From an uncultured Sphaerochaeta sp. (GTDB lineage Bacteria; Spirochaetota; Spirochaetia; Sphaerochaetales; Sphaerochaetaceae), in contig NZ_OY781063.1 in assembly GCF_963676285.1 (NCBI RefSeq), positions 310,001 through 374,000 of the forward strand: a stretch of 64,000 bases of DNA, read 5' to 3'. Below the pieces are notes generated by a model. That model did no database searches, was not told the DNA's origin, and worked only from the letters and a program-made list of their open reading frames with translations. How positions within the stretch are numbered: the first letter of the stretch is position 1; every line of letters starts with the position of its first letter. Of the stretch, positions 48,500-57,835 are shown piece after piece. The position numbers were made by a program, and so were the translations under genes.

Positions 48500-49378
48500 A
48501 TGAAAAAGAATACGATTCAGCGGGGAATGATGAAGACCTATCCTAACTGGTTTTATGTACCTGCTGTAACAGCATTTTTTATTTTCTTTATCATACCAAC
48601 CTTGTCTGCATTCTACTTCAGCTTGACTCGGTGGACGATTTTTGATTCGACCTATATTGGAATGGAAAACTATATTTCCTTCTTGTCAGACCCAATGCTA
48701 TCAATCGGTCTGAAAAACACTTTCATCTACGCTTTTCTTACCAGTGGACTGAAAACTGTCCTTGCACTCCCCCTTGCTGTAATGCTCACCTCAGGTATTA
48801 GGTTCAAGGGCTTTTACCGAAGCGTGGTCTTTTTTCCCGTACTGGTAAGTACCATTGCGGTAGGAATTACCTTCTCAATTCTTATGCAACCCAATATTGG
48901 GTTGATCAATGTGGTGCTGGGCTCGATGGGCCTACCACAACCTGACTGGCTTGGAAGCCCCAAGGTGGCACTCTATTCAGTTATTTTTGTTGATGTTTGG
49001 AAAGGAATCGGTATTGCTACCGTAATTTATATGGCAGGTATCATCTCAATTCCTCAGGACTATTTTGATGCCATGAAACTCGAGGGTGGATTCTGGATTA
49101 AGTTCCGCCATGTGATCATTCCCTTGGTGAGAAACTCCACGTTCACCGTTATACTGCTCTCCTTCATCGGAGGTCTTCGTTCCTTCGATCTTATCTGGGC
49201 AATGACTGGAGGCGGACCTGGTTTTGCATCGGACGTACTGACCAGTGTTATTTACAAACAGTACCAGGCAGGATTTTACGGTCTGTCAACTGCAGGGAAT
49301 GTCATCCTATTCATCATGGTTACCATCCTGATATTTCCGCTCAGACGATTCTTCAACAGCAGGGAGATTGAACTATGA
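48500..49378 (+). CDS. ABC sugar transporter permease (MalF/UgpA type)
   Basis: The 292-residue membrane protein has six helices and the permease EAA-type loop DYFDAMKLEGGFWIKFRHVIIP, which docks on the ATPase. The start at 48500 follows TTGGAGG. It overlaps the second permease gene by four bases (ATGA). Confidence 0.88.
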   Translation: MKKNTIQRGMMKTYPNWFYVPAVTAFFIFFIIPTLSAFYFSLTRWTIFDSTYIGMENYISFLSDPMLSIGLKNTFIYAFLTSGLKTVLALPLAVMLTSGIRFKGFYRSVVFFPVLVSTIAVGITFSILMQPNIGLINVVLGSMGLPQPDWLGSPKVALYSVIFVDVWKGIGIATVIYMAGIISIPQDYFDAMKLEGGFWIKFRHVIIPLVRNSTFTVILLSFIGGLRSFDLIWAMTGGGPGFASDVLTSVIYKQYQAGFYGLSTAGNVILFIMVTILIFPLRRFFNSREIEL

Positions 49379-50214
49379 AATCCAGGAAACAACAAACTGT
49401 ATATATTGCATCGAATATACTGGTCTTTCTCTTCTTGACGATTATCTTCATCGTACCCTTTGTCTATATCATTCTCATGGCTGCCAAGAGCAGCAAAGAA
49501 GCAGCTTTGCTGCGTTTCAGCCTACCTGCGCAGAATCTGTTTTTCCAGAATCTCAAGGAAGTCGTTGCATATGGTGATTACCGGATGTTCAGGGCACTTT
49601 TGAACAGTACGTTGCTTACCGTTGGATCAGTGGCCCTGATTGTGGTCTTCTCTGCCCTCTTTGCATTCGTGGCTCAGAGAAAGAATGACAAGTCCGCCTC
49701 TATTCTGATGTCCCTCTTGATTGTTGGGCTTATGATCCCACCAGCGGTTGTACCAACCATCTTCCTGTTGCAAAACCTGAAAATCTACAAGACGATGTTC
49801 GGTATGATCATGATCGATGTTGCCTTGTTCATGCCATTTGCAACCATGATCTTCAGGACGGCGATGTCCTCCATCCCACGAGATCTTGACGAGGCATCAT
49901 ACCTTGACGGGGCCAGTCCTCTGACCATCTTCTTCCAGGTCATACTCCCCTTGCTCAAGCCAGCGATTGTGACGGTAGTCGTAACTACGTCGGTCAATAT
50001 TTTCAATGACTTTGTTGGTCCACTGTACTTCCTTCCTGGTGCGAAGAACATTACCGCTCCCTTGACGCTGTACTCATTCATGAGCCAGTTCAGCACCCAG
50101 TGGAACCTATTGTTTGCAAACGTAGTGGTAGTAAGTGTCATCCCCTTGATCATCTTTATCTTCTTCCAGCGTCAGCTGGTTGCAGGAATGATGGGAGGGG
50201 CTGTAAAAGGCTGA
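49375..50214 (+). CDS. ABC sugar transporter permease (MalG/UgpE type)
   Basis: The 279-residue partner permease has six helices and the ATPase-docking loop DLDEASYLDGASPLTIFFQVILP. AGGGAG precedes the ATG inside the end of the first permease gene. Confidence 0.88.
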   Translation: MKSRKQQTVYIASNILVFLFLTIIFIVPFVYIILMAAKSSKEAALLRFSLPAQNLFFQNLKEVVAYGDYRMFRALLNSTLLTVGSVALIVVFSALFAFVAQRKNDKSASILMSLLIVGLMIPPAVVPTIFLLQNLKIYKTMFGMIMIDVALFMPFATMIFRTAMSSIPRDLDEASYLDGASPLTIFFQVILPLLKPAIVTVVVTTSVNIFNDFVGPLYFLPGAKNITAPLTLYSFMSQFSTQWNLLFANVVVVSVIPLIIFIFFQRQLVAGMMGGAVKG

Positions 50215-50274
50215 CTTTTAATATTGGATGCAAGTCCACCTTGCAAGCGCATAAAACAAAATTGGAGTAGTATC

Positions 50275-52944
50275 ATGACAACAGTTTCCAAGCTGCAGAT
50301 CAATTATCTTGACCATGTTGTAGGAATTACCGATGGACCACAGTTCTCTTGGGTAATCGACACACCATTTAGGAATTGCCGACAGAAACAGTATCAAATA
50401 CAGATAGCTGATGAAGCTTCCTTTGCCTCACCTCTGTTCGACACCGGCCTGATAGAGAGCAGTGATTCTGCACAGGTTCGCGTGCCGGGATTCACCCCGG
50501 ATGAAGGCGTTCTCTACTGGGCACGGGTAAGAGTCGTAACCGAAGCGGATACCCAGGGAGTCTCTACCTCTCCATTCAGTGCAAGTACCACTATGCTCGG
50601 AGGCTTGAAAGACCCTGACTCACTGAAGGATCATTTCATTACCGCAGAGACTGAAGAGGATATCAAGCTATCGAAAGGCACCTATTTAAGAAAAGCCATC
50701 TCTCTGAAAAAAGAGGTGAAATCAGCAGTAATTTTCTCCACAGCACAGGGAGTCTACCAGTTGCATATCGACGGCAAGAAGGTCTCATGTGATGAACTTG
50801 CCCCAGGATGGACCAGTTATGATCATCGCCTACTCTACCAGAGCTATAATGTAACTGACATGCTTTCCTCTGGTGAGCACGTACTCGGTGCACACCTCGG
50901 TTCTCTCTGGTATAAGAGCACACTCAGCTTCCTGATGATTCACAACTTCTATGGTGACTATGCATCCCTCTCACTACGTATGGATGTCACCTACAGTGAT
51001 GGAAGCAAAGAAACGTTCTACAGTGATGAGAGCTGGAAAGGCAGCGACAGTCCGGTCCTGAATTCACAACTGTATGATGGAGAGACCTATGATGCTTCCC
51101 TGGAACAGGATGGTTGGGACAAACCAGGATTTGATGACACTGCCTGGCGTGCAGCCAAACCAGTTCCTTGTACTTCAGAACATATTGAGGCACAGGAGGG
51201 CTCCCCAGTTGCGCTTCAGGAGGTCATGGCCCCAACCCTTGCATTCACGACACCCAAGGGAGAGCGGGTCATCGATTTCGGCCAGAACATGAGTGCATTA
51301 CCGGAGATAAGAGGAAAAGGAGAGGCAGGAGAGACCATAGTCCTGCGTTGTTTCGAAGTACTGGATAAGGACGGCAATGTCTACACCGACAACCTCCGCA
51401 GGGCTGAACAGCGAATAACCTACACCATCAAGGATGATAAACCATTCGTGTATCGTCCCCATTTCACCTTCTTTGGATTCCGGTTCATCCATGTTGAATC
51501 GTTCCCAGGACGCGCGGATCTTGATAATTTCAAGGCCTACGTGATTCACTCAGACATGCCGCAAACGGGTAGCTTTGCGTGTTCCAACCCTGATCTCAAC
51601 CAGCTACAGCATAATATCCTTTGGGGATTGAAGAGTAATTTCGTTGATGTCCCCACTGACTGCCCCCAGCGTGATGAACGTCTTGGATGGACTGGTGATG
51701 CACAGATTTTCTGTCAGACAGCAAGCTATAATGTGAACACCTACACCTTCTTCAAGAAATGGCTCAAGGACCTTTCCCTTGACCAGACCAAGGAAGGTGG
51801 CGTTCCCCATGTAGTGCCCGATGTACTGTACAAATACCCGTTTGACAACTGGTTGCTCAACAAGGGAACCCATTCTGCTACCGCCTGGGCTGATGCTGCA
51901 ATCATCAATCCATGGGTGCTCTATCTCACCTTTGGTGATACAGCAATCCTGGAGACTCAGTATGAGAGCATGAAGGGCTGGATTGACTTCATGAAAACCC
52001 ATGCAAAGAACAACATCTGGAACTACAAGCTCCAATTTGGCGACTGGGTTGCCTTGGATGCTGAGGAAGGAAGTTACTTTGGAGCCACTCCAAACGACCT
52101 GACATGTACTGCTTACTATGCCTATTCCACCAGACTTTTTGTCAAGATTGCAAGAATTCTAGGGAAGGAAGATGTGGCAAAGGAGTATGAAGCACTTCAT
52201 GACAAGATCGTACAGACATTCCAGGAAACATTCTTCAATGCCGATGGTACCATGACCGCCCAGACACAGACCGCTCATATCCTTGCTCTTCACTTCAATC
52301 TTGCCCCAGAGCAGTTTGTTGCTAAGACCGTGGAGAATCTGAAGAAACTGCTGGCTGAGCATGATGGACACCTGGTAACAGGGTTTGTCGGTACCCCGTA
52401 CTTCTGTCATGCACTCTCTTCCAACGGGTGCCTGGATGAAGCATATGCGTTGTTGCTCAAGGATGACTTCCCCTCCTGGTTGTACCAAGTCAAGAAGGGA
52501 GCCACCACAATCTGGGAGCACTGGGATGGTATCAAACCGGATGGATCAATGTGGAGCCCAGATATGAACTCATTCAACCACTATGCCTATGGCGCAATTG
52601 GTGAGTGGTTGTACCGTGTTGTTGCAGGTCTGGATATGGATGAGCACAAACCAGGATATAAGCATGCGATCATTGCCCCGAGGATCGGGGGAAACCTCTC
52701 TTGGGTGGAAGGCTCCTATCAATCGGTATATGGAGAGGTGGGTGTACGCTGGGAGAGAGAGAGCAAGACGAACGTTGTAACCTTGCGAGCAACGGTTCCA
52801 GCCAATACCACTGCCACTATCCGATTGCTGGATGGGGCAACATTGGTTGACGGAGATGCCCTCACATTCACGAAGCGTGATGATATCCTGGAAGCCGAAG
52901 CCGGTTCAGGAGTATACACGATCCGCTATACGCTGAATTCATAA
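50275..52944 (+). CDS. Alpha-L-rhamnosidase (GH78)
   Basis: The 889-residue enzyme removes terminal alpha-L-rhamnose. It shows N-terminal beta domains of the Bac_rhamnosid type (GWTSYDHRLLYQSYNVTDML, in part) and an (alpha/alpha)6 catalytic barrel. The signature DCPQRDERLGWTGDAQIF contains the catalytic acid Glu. A C-terminal beta domain ends the protein. There is no signal peptide, so it acts on imported glycosides in the cytoplasm. The start at 50275 follows a TTGGAG site. It is the last gene of the import operon and gives the operon its likely substrate. Confidence 0.93.
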   Translation: MTTVSKLQINYLDHVVGITDGPQFSWVIDTPFRNCRQKQYQIQIADEASFASPLFDTGLIESSDSAQVRVPGFTPDEGVLYWARVRVVTEADTQGVSTSPFSASTTMLGGLKDPDSLKDHFITAETEEDIKLSKGTYLRKAISLKKEVKSAVIFSTAQGVYQLHIDGKKVSCDELAPGWTSYDHRLLYQSYNVTDMLSSGEHVLGAHLGSLWYKSTLSFLMIHNFYGDYASLSLRMDVTYSDGSKETFYSDESWKGSDSPVLNSQLYDGETYDASLEQDGWDKPGFDDTAWRAAKPVPCTSEHIEAQEGSPVALQEVMAPTLAFTTPKGERVIDFGQNMSALPEIRGKGEAGETIVLRCFEVLDKDGNVYTDNLRRAEQRITYTIKDDKPFVYRPHFTFFGFRFIHVESFPGRADLDNFKAYVIHSDMPQTGSFACSNPDLNQLQHNILWGLKSNFVDVPTDCPQRDERLGWTGDAQIFCQTASYNVNTYTFFKKWLKDLSLDQTKEGGVPHVVPDVLYKYPFDNWLLNKGTHSATAWADAAIINPWVLYLTFGDTAILETQYESMKGWIDFMKTHAKNNIWNYKLQFGDWVALDAEEGSYFGATPNDLTCTAYYAYSTRLFVKIARILGKEDVAKEYEALHDKIVQTFQETFFNADGTMTAQTQTAHILALHFNLAPEQFVAKTVENLKKLLAEHDGHLVTGFVGTPYFCHALSSNGCLDEAYALLLKDDFPSWLYQVKKGATTIWEHWDGIKPDGSMWSPDMNSFNHYAYGAIGEWLYRVVAGLDMDEHKPGYKHAIIAPRIGGNLSWVEGSYQSVYGEVGVRWERESKTNVVTLRATVPANTTATIRLLDGATLVDGDALTFTKRDDILEAEAGSGVYTIRYTLNS

Positions 52945-52965
52945 TCTGATTCATGTCCTTATAGT

Positions 52966-53005
52966 AAAACCATGGGTGTATCCGAGAGATATACTCATGG
53001 TTTTT
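52966..53005 (+). terminator. Terminator of the rhamnoside operon
   Basis: AAAACCATG and CATGGTTTT close a long hairpin extended by inner pairs, followed by TTTTTC about 20 bases after the GH78 stop. The A-rich start could let it work in both directions. Confidence 0.8.
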
Positions 53006-53058
53006 CTTTCCTTGACTGTCATAGCTACACGCATTACCGTTAATCGAGGAGAAGGCAG

Positions 53059-53568
53059 ATGAAAAAGGAATACCTCTATGCATCGCTTGCAAGACGCTTT
53101 GCAGCCTATGTAATTGACCATCTGCTTACAGCATTGCTGATGACACCCTTGTTCCTGTGGTATCTGAAGGGATTGTTCAGTGAAGCAAGCGGGATATATC
53201 TCCTTGCCTATAGTGGTCCGGTACTTTTCCTACTCATGTTGATCCGATCTCTCTATCTCTCGGTGCTGTGGTCGACAAGATTTGGCACGATCGGTTGCCA
53301 TTTGCTCTCTATCAGCGTTTGTACCTTACAAGGAAATAAGCTCTCCTATGCTAGAGCTTTTCTCCGGTATCTCATCCTTTTCTGCTCTACCTGTCTTCTT
53401 GGTCTTGGATGGATATCCATCCTTTTCACTGAAAAGCGTCAGGCACTCTGTGACCTTGGGGCAAAAACAGTCGTAATGGTTACTGCAGCAAGGATGGATG
53501 ATACAGAGGATAACGCTCTGCCTGATACACCCGATACCCTGCATAGCTCGTCGGATCAGGATCATTGA
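53059..53568 (+). CDS. RDD-family membrane protein
   Basis: The 169-residue protein is a single RDD domain with three membrane helices. It begins ASLARRFAAYVIDHLL, which holds the family's Arg and Asp, and later has KLSYARAFLRYL. Family members have been linked to ion exchange, but the role here is unknown. The last 30 residues are acidic and polar and are encoded opposite the end of the arylsulfotransferase gene, an 89-base tail-to-tail overlap. GAGGAGAAGG precedes the ATG. Confidence 0.8.
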   Translation: MKKEYLYASLARRFAAYVIDHLLTALLMTPLFLWYLKGLFSEASGIYLLAYSGPVLFLLMLIRSLYLSVLWSTRFGTIGCHLLSISVCTLQGNKLSYARAFLRYLILFCSTCLLGLGWISILFTEKRQALCDLGAKTVVMVTAARMDDTEDNALPDTPDTLHSSSDQDH

Positions 53569-54979
53569 AGGAGAATACCAGAACTTCCTCGGCTGGATAG
53601 TCAGAGGTTACTTCTATGACCTTCGCTGAAATTTTCATGTCATTGAGGGAGTTGTTCGCAAAATCAAAGAGTTCAACTGCCTCTCCCTCCAGATTCTTGG
53701 TAATTCCCCCAAAGCAGATCAGGCGATTCCCATTCTCCAGATAGTTTGCATCCCCGATAAAGGGGGTGAAGGTAGTGCTGCCGTTCCCTGTCCCGTACTC
53801 CCAGACTTGTCTTACAGTCATGGCTTTCTCATCAATCTCAAACTCAACAGCCCTAGAATAATTCTCTGTGGGATCGAGGGGCTCACTATAGGACCGCTCA
53901 TTGCCATTATCGTATAGCAGCACCCTTTCAGGTAGCTCAGGATGTACCATCGGGGCATGCTGGCCCCACTGCCAAGCAAAAGGGTTCACCTCAGGTTGTA
54001 AGAGATATGGCTGATATGCTTCTTCCCAATGCTCATGGTTCCCCAGTATCCAAATAAGTTGTCCACTCTCCCTGTCGACCTTCACCACGGCACTCTGGTC
54101 CCTGCCGCTGACAATGAAGCTGTCATCACGATGGTCATAATCAACACCGTTAAGGTGGAGCCAGTCTGCAGGTTCCAGGTTTCTTGGCTGGGGCGGACGA
54201 TCCTTGTCAAGGATCTCCCGGAAGTCCCAACCTTGCACATAGGATCCTGTCTCTCCATCAAGTTCCACCACCCCGTCCTCAAATGAAGAAGGTGCAGTGC
54301 TTAAGGCAAGAAGGTTTCCGTTTTCCATGAATGCCACGTCGTGGTGCAGGCCGTACATGAGTGGAGGAAGTGTCCGTACCTTCCTTCCCATCAGGTCCAT
54401 CTCTACAAGGGAATCGCTCTCCTGGATCAGAAGGGTTCCCCTCTCGGTCATCTTCATGACATGACCAATATCTCCTTGGTAATACCAGCGAACAGTCCCA
54501 TAGGAATCAACGGCACAGGGAAGCGCGTGGTAGTTTCCATCTCCATCATAGCGGCCGAGGTGCAAGAAGGTAAAACCTTCTGCAATTTGGTCAGGAAGCA
54601 CTCGTTCATATCCAATCTCGGGAAAATCCTCTGGGAGCTCCCCGGTCTTTATAGTCACCGTTTGCTGGTAGCTAGTACCGTCTCTTGTAGTGAGATAAAA
54701 CTCCACTTCATTCCTGGTCCCTGGGAAGAGAGCAAGAACGGGGATCTCATGATAGGTATCGTACCCCTTGAAGGCAACACGCAGGTCTTCCTGATTCCTT
54801 CCATGCAACACCAGCGTCACCCGCGTTGCCTTTCTGGACTCAATCACTGCCAGGGCACTGAGAGGAGCCTGCTCAAACTGAGTAATAGCTATGGTGAACG
54901 GCCTTCTCAGAATCAAGAAGAGCAACAGGAGAAGAAGCGTTAGAGAAATGAGTGTAAGGAGTCGTTTATTCTTGGTCAT
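53480..54979 (-). CDS. Arylsulfotransferase (ASST)-family protein
   Basis: The 499-residue protein has one N-terminal membrane helix (about 7-24), a small beta domain, and a six-bladed propeller of the arylsulfate sulfotransferase family, with HHDVAFMENGNLL and DWLHLNGVDYDHRDDSFIVSGR carrying conserved histidines and aspartates. Such enzymes transfer sulfate between phenolic esters without PAPS. It would face the periplasm. The gene lacks a well-spaced ribosome site: GAGGAG is one base before the ATG, and a TACACT box ends seven bases before it, so the message may be leaderless. It is divergent from the DUF1295 gene and overlaps the RDD gene end. Confidence 0.8.
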   Translation of the reverse strand: MTKNKRLLTLISLTLLLLLLFLILRRPFTIAITQFEQAPLSALAVIESRKATRVTLVLHGRNQEDLRVAFKGYDTYHEIPVLALFPGTRNEVEFYLTTRDGTSYQQTVTIKTGELPEDFPEIGYERVLPDQIAEGFTFLHLGRYDGDGNYHALPCAVDSYGTVRWYYQGDIGHVMKMTERGTLLIQESDSLVEMDLMGRKVRTLPPLMYGLHHDVAFMENGNLLALSTAPSSFEDGVVELDGETGSYVQGWDFREILDKDRPPQPRNLEPADWLHLNGVDYDHRDDSFIVSGRDQSAVVKVDRESGQLIWILGNHEHWEEAYQPYLLQPEVNPFAWQWGQHAPMVHPELPERVLLYDNGNERSYSEPLDPTENYSRAVEFEIDEKAMTVRQVWEYGTGNGSTTFTPFIGDANYLENGNRLICFGGITKNLEGEAVELFDFANNSLNDMKISAKVIEVTSDYPAEEVLVFSFNDPDPTSYAGYRVYQAERYPLYHPSLLQ

Positions 54980-54986
54980 GCTCCTC

Positions 54987-55015
54987 AGTGTACGTCACCG
55001 GGAAATATTTGGGAA
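54987..55015 (-). promoter_or_regulatory. Promoter of the arylsulfotransferase gene
   Basis: On the minus strand TTCCCA (55010-55015), 17 bases and TACACT (54987-54992) end seven bases before the ATG, predicting a leaderless message. Confidence 0.4.
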
Positions 55016-55042
55016 GGCTTCTCAAGCAGGCAGAATTCTTGC

Positions 55043-55072
55043 TTGTTTTCCCGATCCTTGGTTTGGTATACT
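55043..55072 (+). promoter_or_regulatory. Promoter of the DUF1295 gene predicting a leaderless mRNA
   Basis: TTGTTT (55043-55048), 18 bases and TATACT (55067-55072) stand seven bases before the ATG. No ribosome site lies between. Confidence 0.5.
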
Positions 55073-55079
55073 GCGTATC

Positions 55080-55970
55080 ATGAAAGCAAACCCAACAACC
55101 ATAGTGATCTTTTTTATCATGGTGGCCCTCTTATCTGGCTTTGTAGTCCTGGGGCCGTTCGCTGATGAAACAGTGCTGTACCAAGTGGGCAGTATCACGT
55201 TGGGCACTGTACTGATTAGTCTTTGTTTCTCACTGCTCACGGAGGATTACTCGTGGACCGACCGGCTATGGAGCACACTACCTGTTGCATTTGCCTGGAT
55301 CTATGCCTACAAGGCAGGTTTTTCCTCCCCAGTAGTTGTTGCAGCCCTGCTTGCCACCCTCTGGGGGGCCAGACTTACATTCAATTTTGCCCGACGCGGA
55401 GGGTACAGCGGAGAAGAAGACTATCGTTGGAAAATACTGCATGAGAAAATCGGGAACCCTGTGAAGTGGTTCTTATTCAACCTGCTCTTTATCGCTCTCT
55501 ACCAGCAGTTCCTCTTTATCGCATTCACCAGCCCACTGGGGTTGCTCCCATCGACGAATGAGCCATTCACCCCACTCTCCTTCATTGCAATCTTCTTGTT
55601 TGTCTGTTTCCTTGGTATTGAGACCATAGCAGACCAACAGCAGTATACATTCCAGCAAGCCAAGTACCAATTACTTCCCAGAAAGGATGAACTTGAGGAT
55701 GAGTATACCCAAGGGTTCCGTAGTTCTGGACTTTTCAGATATAGTCGTCATCCCAACTACTTCGGGGAGCTGGGGGTGTGGTGGTCCATCTACCTCTACT
55801 CGGTCTCCTTCCATGGTTCCCTGTTGCACTATACCATCGCTGGCCCGATCTTGCTGACGCTCTTGTTCATTGGATCCACCATCTTCACAGAGAGCATCAC
55901 CTCCTCCAAGTATCCTGGGTATGCTACATACAAAGAGAAGGCAGGTGCAATTCTCTTCCGATTCTGGTAG
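55080..55970 (+). CDS. DUF1295/steroid 5-alpha-reductase-like membrane protein
   Basis: The 296-residue protein has about seven membrane helices and the family's C-terminal signature GLFRYSRHPNYFGELGVWW with a later TESITSSKYPGYATY. DUF1295 members resemble NADPH-dependent lipid double-bond reductases and methyltransferases. The substrate here is unknown. The start at 55080 begins seven bases after a TATACT box and has no ribosome site. A much longer upstream frame has no sound start. MsrBA follows 36 bases later. Confidence 0.82.
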   Translation: MKANPTTIVIFFIMVALLSGFVVLGPFADETVLYQVGSITLGTVLISLCFSLLTEDYSWTDRLWSTLPVAFAWIYAYKAGFSSPVVVAALLATLWGARLTFNFARRGGYSGEEDYRWKILHEKIGNPVKWFLFNLLFIALYQQFLFIAFTSPLGLLPSTNEPFTPLSFIAIFLFVCFLGIETIADQQQYTFQQAKYQLLPRKDELEDEYTQGFRSSGLFRYSRHPNYFGELGVWWSIYLYSVSFHGSLLHYTIAGPILLTLLFIGSTIFTESITSSKYPGYATYKEKAGAILFRFW

Positions 55971-56006
55971 CAGGCGTGCTACAGTGGAGTCAAGGAGAAC
56001 CTGCAG

Positions 56007-56999
56007 ATGAAAACAGTCTTTATGATCATTGCATTGCTCTTGGTTGTGTTCCTGCTGCTCTCATTCGCTTTGTATAAACGAGAAACACCGACAATAAGTG
56101 AGGAAGAAGTACCCATGGCTAATACAGAGAGATTCACCTACCAACCTCTTGATGAAGCATTGAAGAATTCCCTTACCAGTGAGGAGCGATCCATCATTGT
56201 GGGAAAGGCCACTGAACGAGCCTTTACAGGTGAGTATACCGATACAACAGATTGGGGAACCTACTACTGCAAGTGGTGTGACTCCCCCCTGTACAGCTCA
56301 GAGACCAAATTCCACTCCGGTTGTGGGTGGCCATCCTTCGATGAGGAGATTCCCCATGCAGTAAAACGCAAGATTGATGCAGACGGAATGAGGACTGAAA
56401 TCCTGTGTGCCACCTGTGGTGGACACCTGGGACACGTTTTTGAAGGGGAACGATTCACCGATACCAATACAAGGCACTGCGTCAATTCCCTCTCCCTGGT
56501 TTTCAGGGATGAAGCACCGGTAGCTGAGGCGGTATTTGCCGGAGGATGTTTCTGGGGAGTCGAGCACCTGTTTGCCCAGAAGGAAGGCGTATACTCAGCA
56601 GTGTCCGGTTATACGGGTGGGACTGTCGAGAACCCAAGCTACCAGGATGTATTGACTCATACCACCGGACATCTGGAGGCGGTTAAGGTGTTGTATAACC
56701 CCTTGGAAATATCCTATGAGGAACTTACCAAGTATTTCCTTGAGATCCACGATCCCACCCAAACCAATGGACAGGGACCGGATATAGGGAACCAGTATCT
56801 CTCTGCAATCTTCTACCGATCAAGACATGAGTTTGATGTGGGAGTACGTCTTATTGAAATCCTTGAGGAAAAGGGATTGAAGATTGCTACCACCCTCCGC
56901 CCGGCAGCTGTGTTCTACCCAGCGGAGGAGTATCATCAGGATTACTACGAGAAGAAGGGGACCCTTCCCTACTGCCACGCATATACCAAACGGTTTTAA
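56007..56999 (+). CDS. Membrane-anchored MsrB-MsrA methionine sulfoxide reductase
   Basis: The 330-residue protein repairs both methionine-sulfoxide forms. It has an N-terminal anchor (about 3-22), then an MsrB domain (about 45-170) with two zinc CxxC motifs (CKWC, CATC) and catalytic RHCVNS, then an MsrA domain (about 175-328) with catalytic GGCFWG. The anchor places both domains outside the inner membrane, guarding envelope proteins from oxidants. The B-then-A order is the reverse of the more common fusion. AAGGAG precedes the ATG. Confidence 0.93.
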   Translation: MKTVFMIIALLLVVFLLLSFALYKRETPTISEEEVPMANTERFTYQPLDEALKNSLTSEERSIIVGKATERAFTGEYTDTTDWGTYYCKWCDSPLYSSETKFHSGCGWPSFDEEIPHAVKRKIDADGMRTEILCATCGGHLGHVFEGERFTDTNTRHCVNSLSLVFRDEAPVAEAVFAGGCFWGVEHLFAQKEGVYSAVSGYTGGTVENPSYQDVLTHTTGHLEAVKVLYNPLEISYEELTKYFLEIHDPTQTNGQGPDIGNQYLSAIFYRSRHEFDVGVRLIEILEEKGLKIATTLRPAAVFYPAEEYHQDYYEKKGTLPYCHAYTKRF

Positions 57000-57760
57000 T
57001 CGGTCAGGACATCTGCACTGATTGCACAGCTGGCAACTACATAGGAGCCCTTTTTCAGGGGCTGCTGTAGTTGTTCTGGGGCAAAGACAAGATCTAGATG
57101 TCCCATTTCCGTGGATATGGTGGCTACCGTACATCCGGTATCCTGAAAACCATGCTTACGGTTCTCCACCCCAAGCACAGGACCACAGAGCAACATCATC
57201 TGCTCCTCTGCAGCAAAACGCTCCCTATCCTTCTCACTGAGGCTCTCATCACGGGCCATGATGTAGTTGAATGGAAGCAATTTCTTGTCCTCAAGCCGGG
57301 CGCCCTCTTCAGTAACCGTCTCATAGGCTTCCCTGCTGTCAAAAACATCAAGTGCCTGTGGAAATGCACAGACTTGCAAATCCAACAGTGTGTCCTCATC
57401 AATTTGCTCAAGGGTCGCTGCATGGACAAGTGTGGCAATGAAAGCACTCTTTTCTGAGTCGTTGGTCATCAGGAGCGTGAGCGAGAGAGGTTCTCCCTTA
57501 CCGATCTGTACCAGAGGCTTCCCTGACCAGAGGCATCGTCCACTCATATGCATGTCCAAACCTACAATCTGCAGGTCTTCCTTGTCTGCCACCGTGCGGA
57601 AGATGATGGTCAGGCCACTGTCCAGCATCTTCGTATAATAAGATCCTTGCTGAGCTGGAATACGCTTTGCTTCGTGAAACCATTGCATCAAGGGTTTTTG
57701 GTCGAGTGTCCCATCCTTGCTGAGTAATTGCAATCCAGTATTTGCGAGATAGACAGCCAT
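56996..57760 (-). CDS. Uncharacterised 254-residue protein
   Basis: I do not recognise a specific family. The protein is soluble, acidic and of mixed helix and strand, without signal peptide. Two halves each contain a strand-rich core. The segment MLLCGPVLGVENRKHGFQDTGC has one of several cysteines. The start at 57760 follows an ideal AGGAGGTG site. Its stop overlaps that of msrBA by four bases, and it is divergent from azlC. Confidence 0.6.
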   Translation of the reverse strand: MAVYLANTGLQLLSKDGTLDQKPLMQWFHEAKRIPAQQGSYYTKMLDSGLTIIFRTVADKEDLQIVGLDMHMSGRCLWSGKPLVQIGKGEPLSLTLLMTNDSEKSAFIATLVHAATLEQIDEDTLLDLQVCAFPQALDVFDSREAYETVTEEGARLEDKKLLPFNYIMARDESLSEKDRERFAAEEQMMLLCGPVLGVENRKHGFQDTGCTVATISTEMGHLDLVFAPEQLQQPLKKGSYVVASCAISADVLTD

Positions 57761-57799
57761 ATACACCTCCTGGGGGGTGTAGTCTATCATGAATGCCAC

Positions 57800-57828
57800 T
57801 TGCAGGAAACCGGCAGAATCACTAATCT
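57800..57828 (+). promoter_or_regulatory. Promoter of azlC predicting a leaderless mRNA
   Basis: TTGCAG (57800-57805), 17 bases and TAATCT (57823-57828) end seven bases before the ATG, with no ribosome site. Confidence 0.5.
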
Positions 57829-57835
57829 GCAAACC

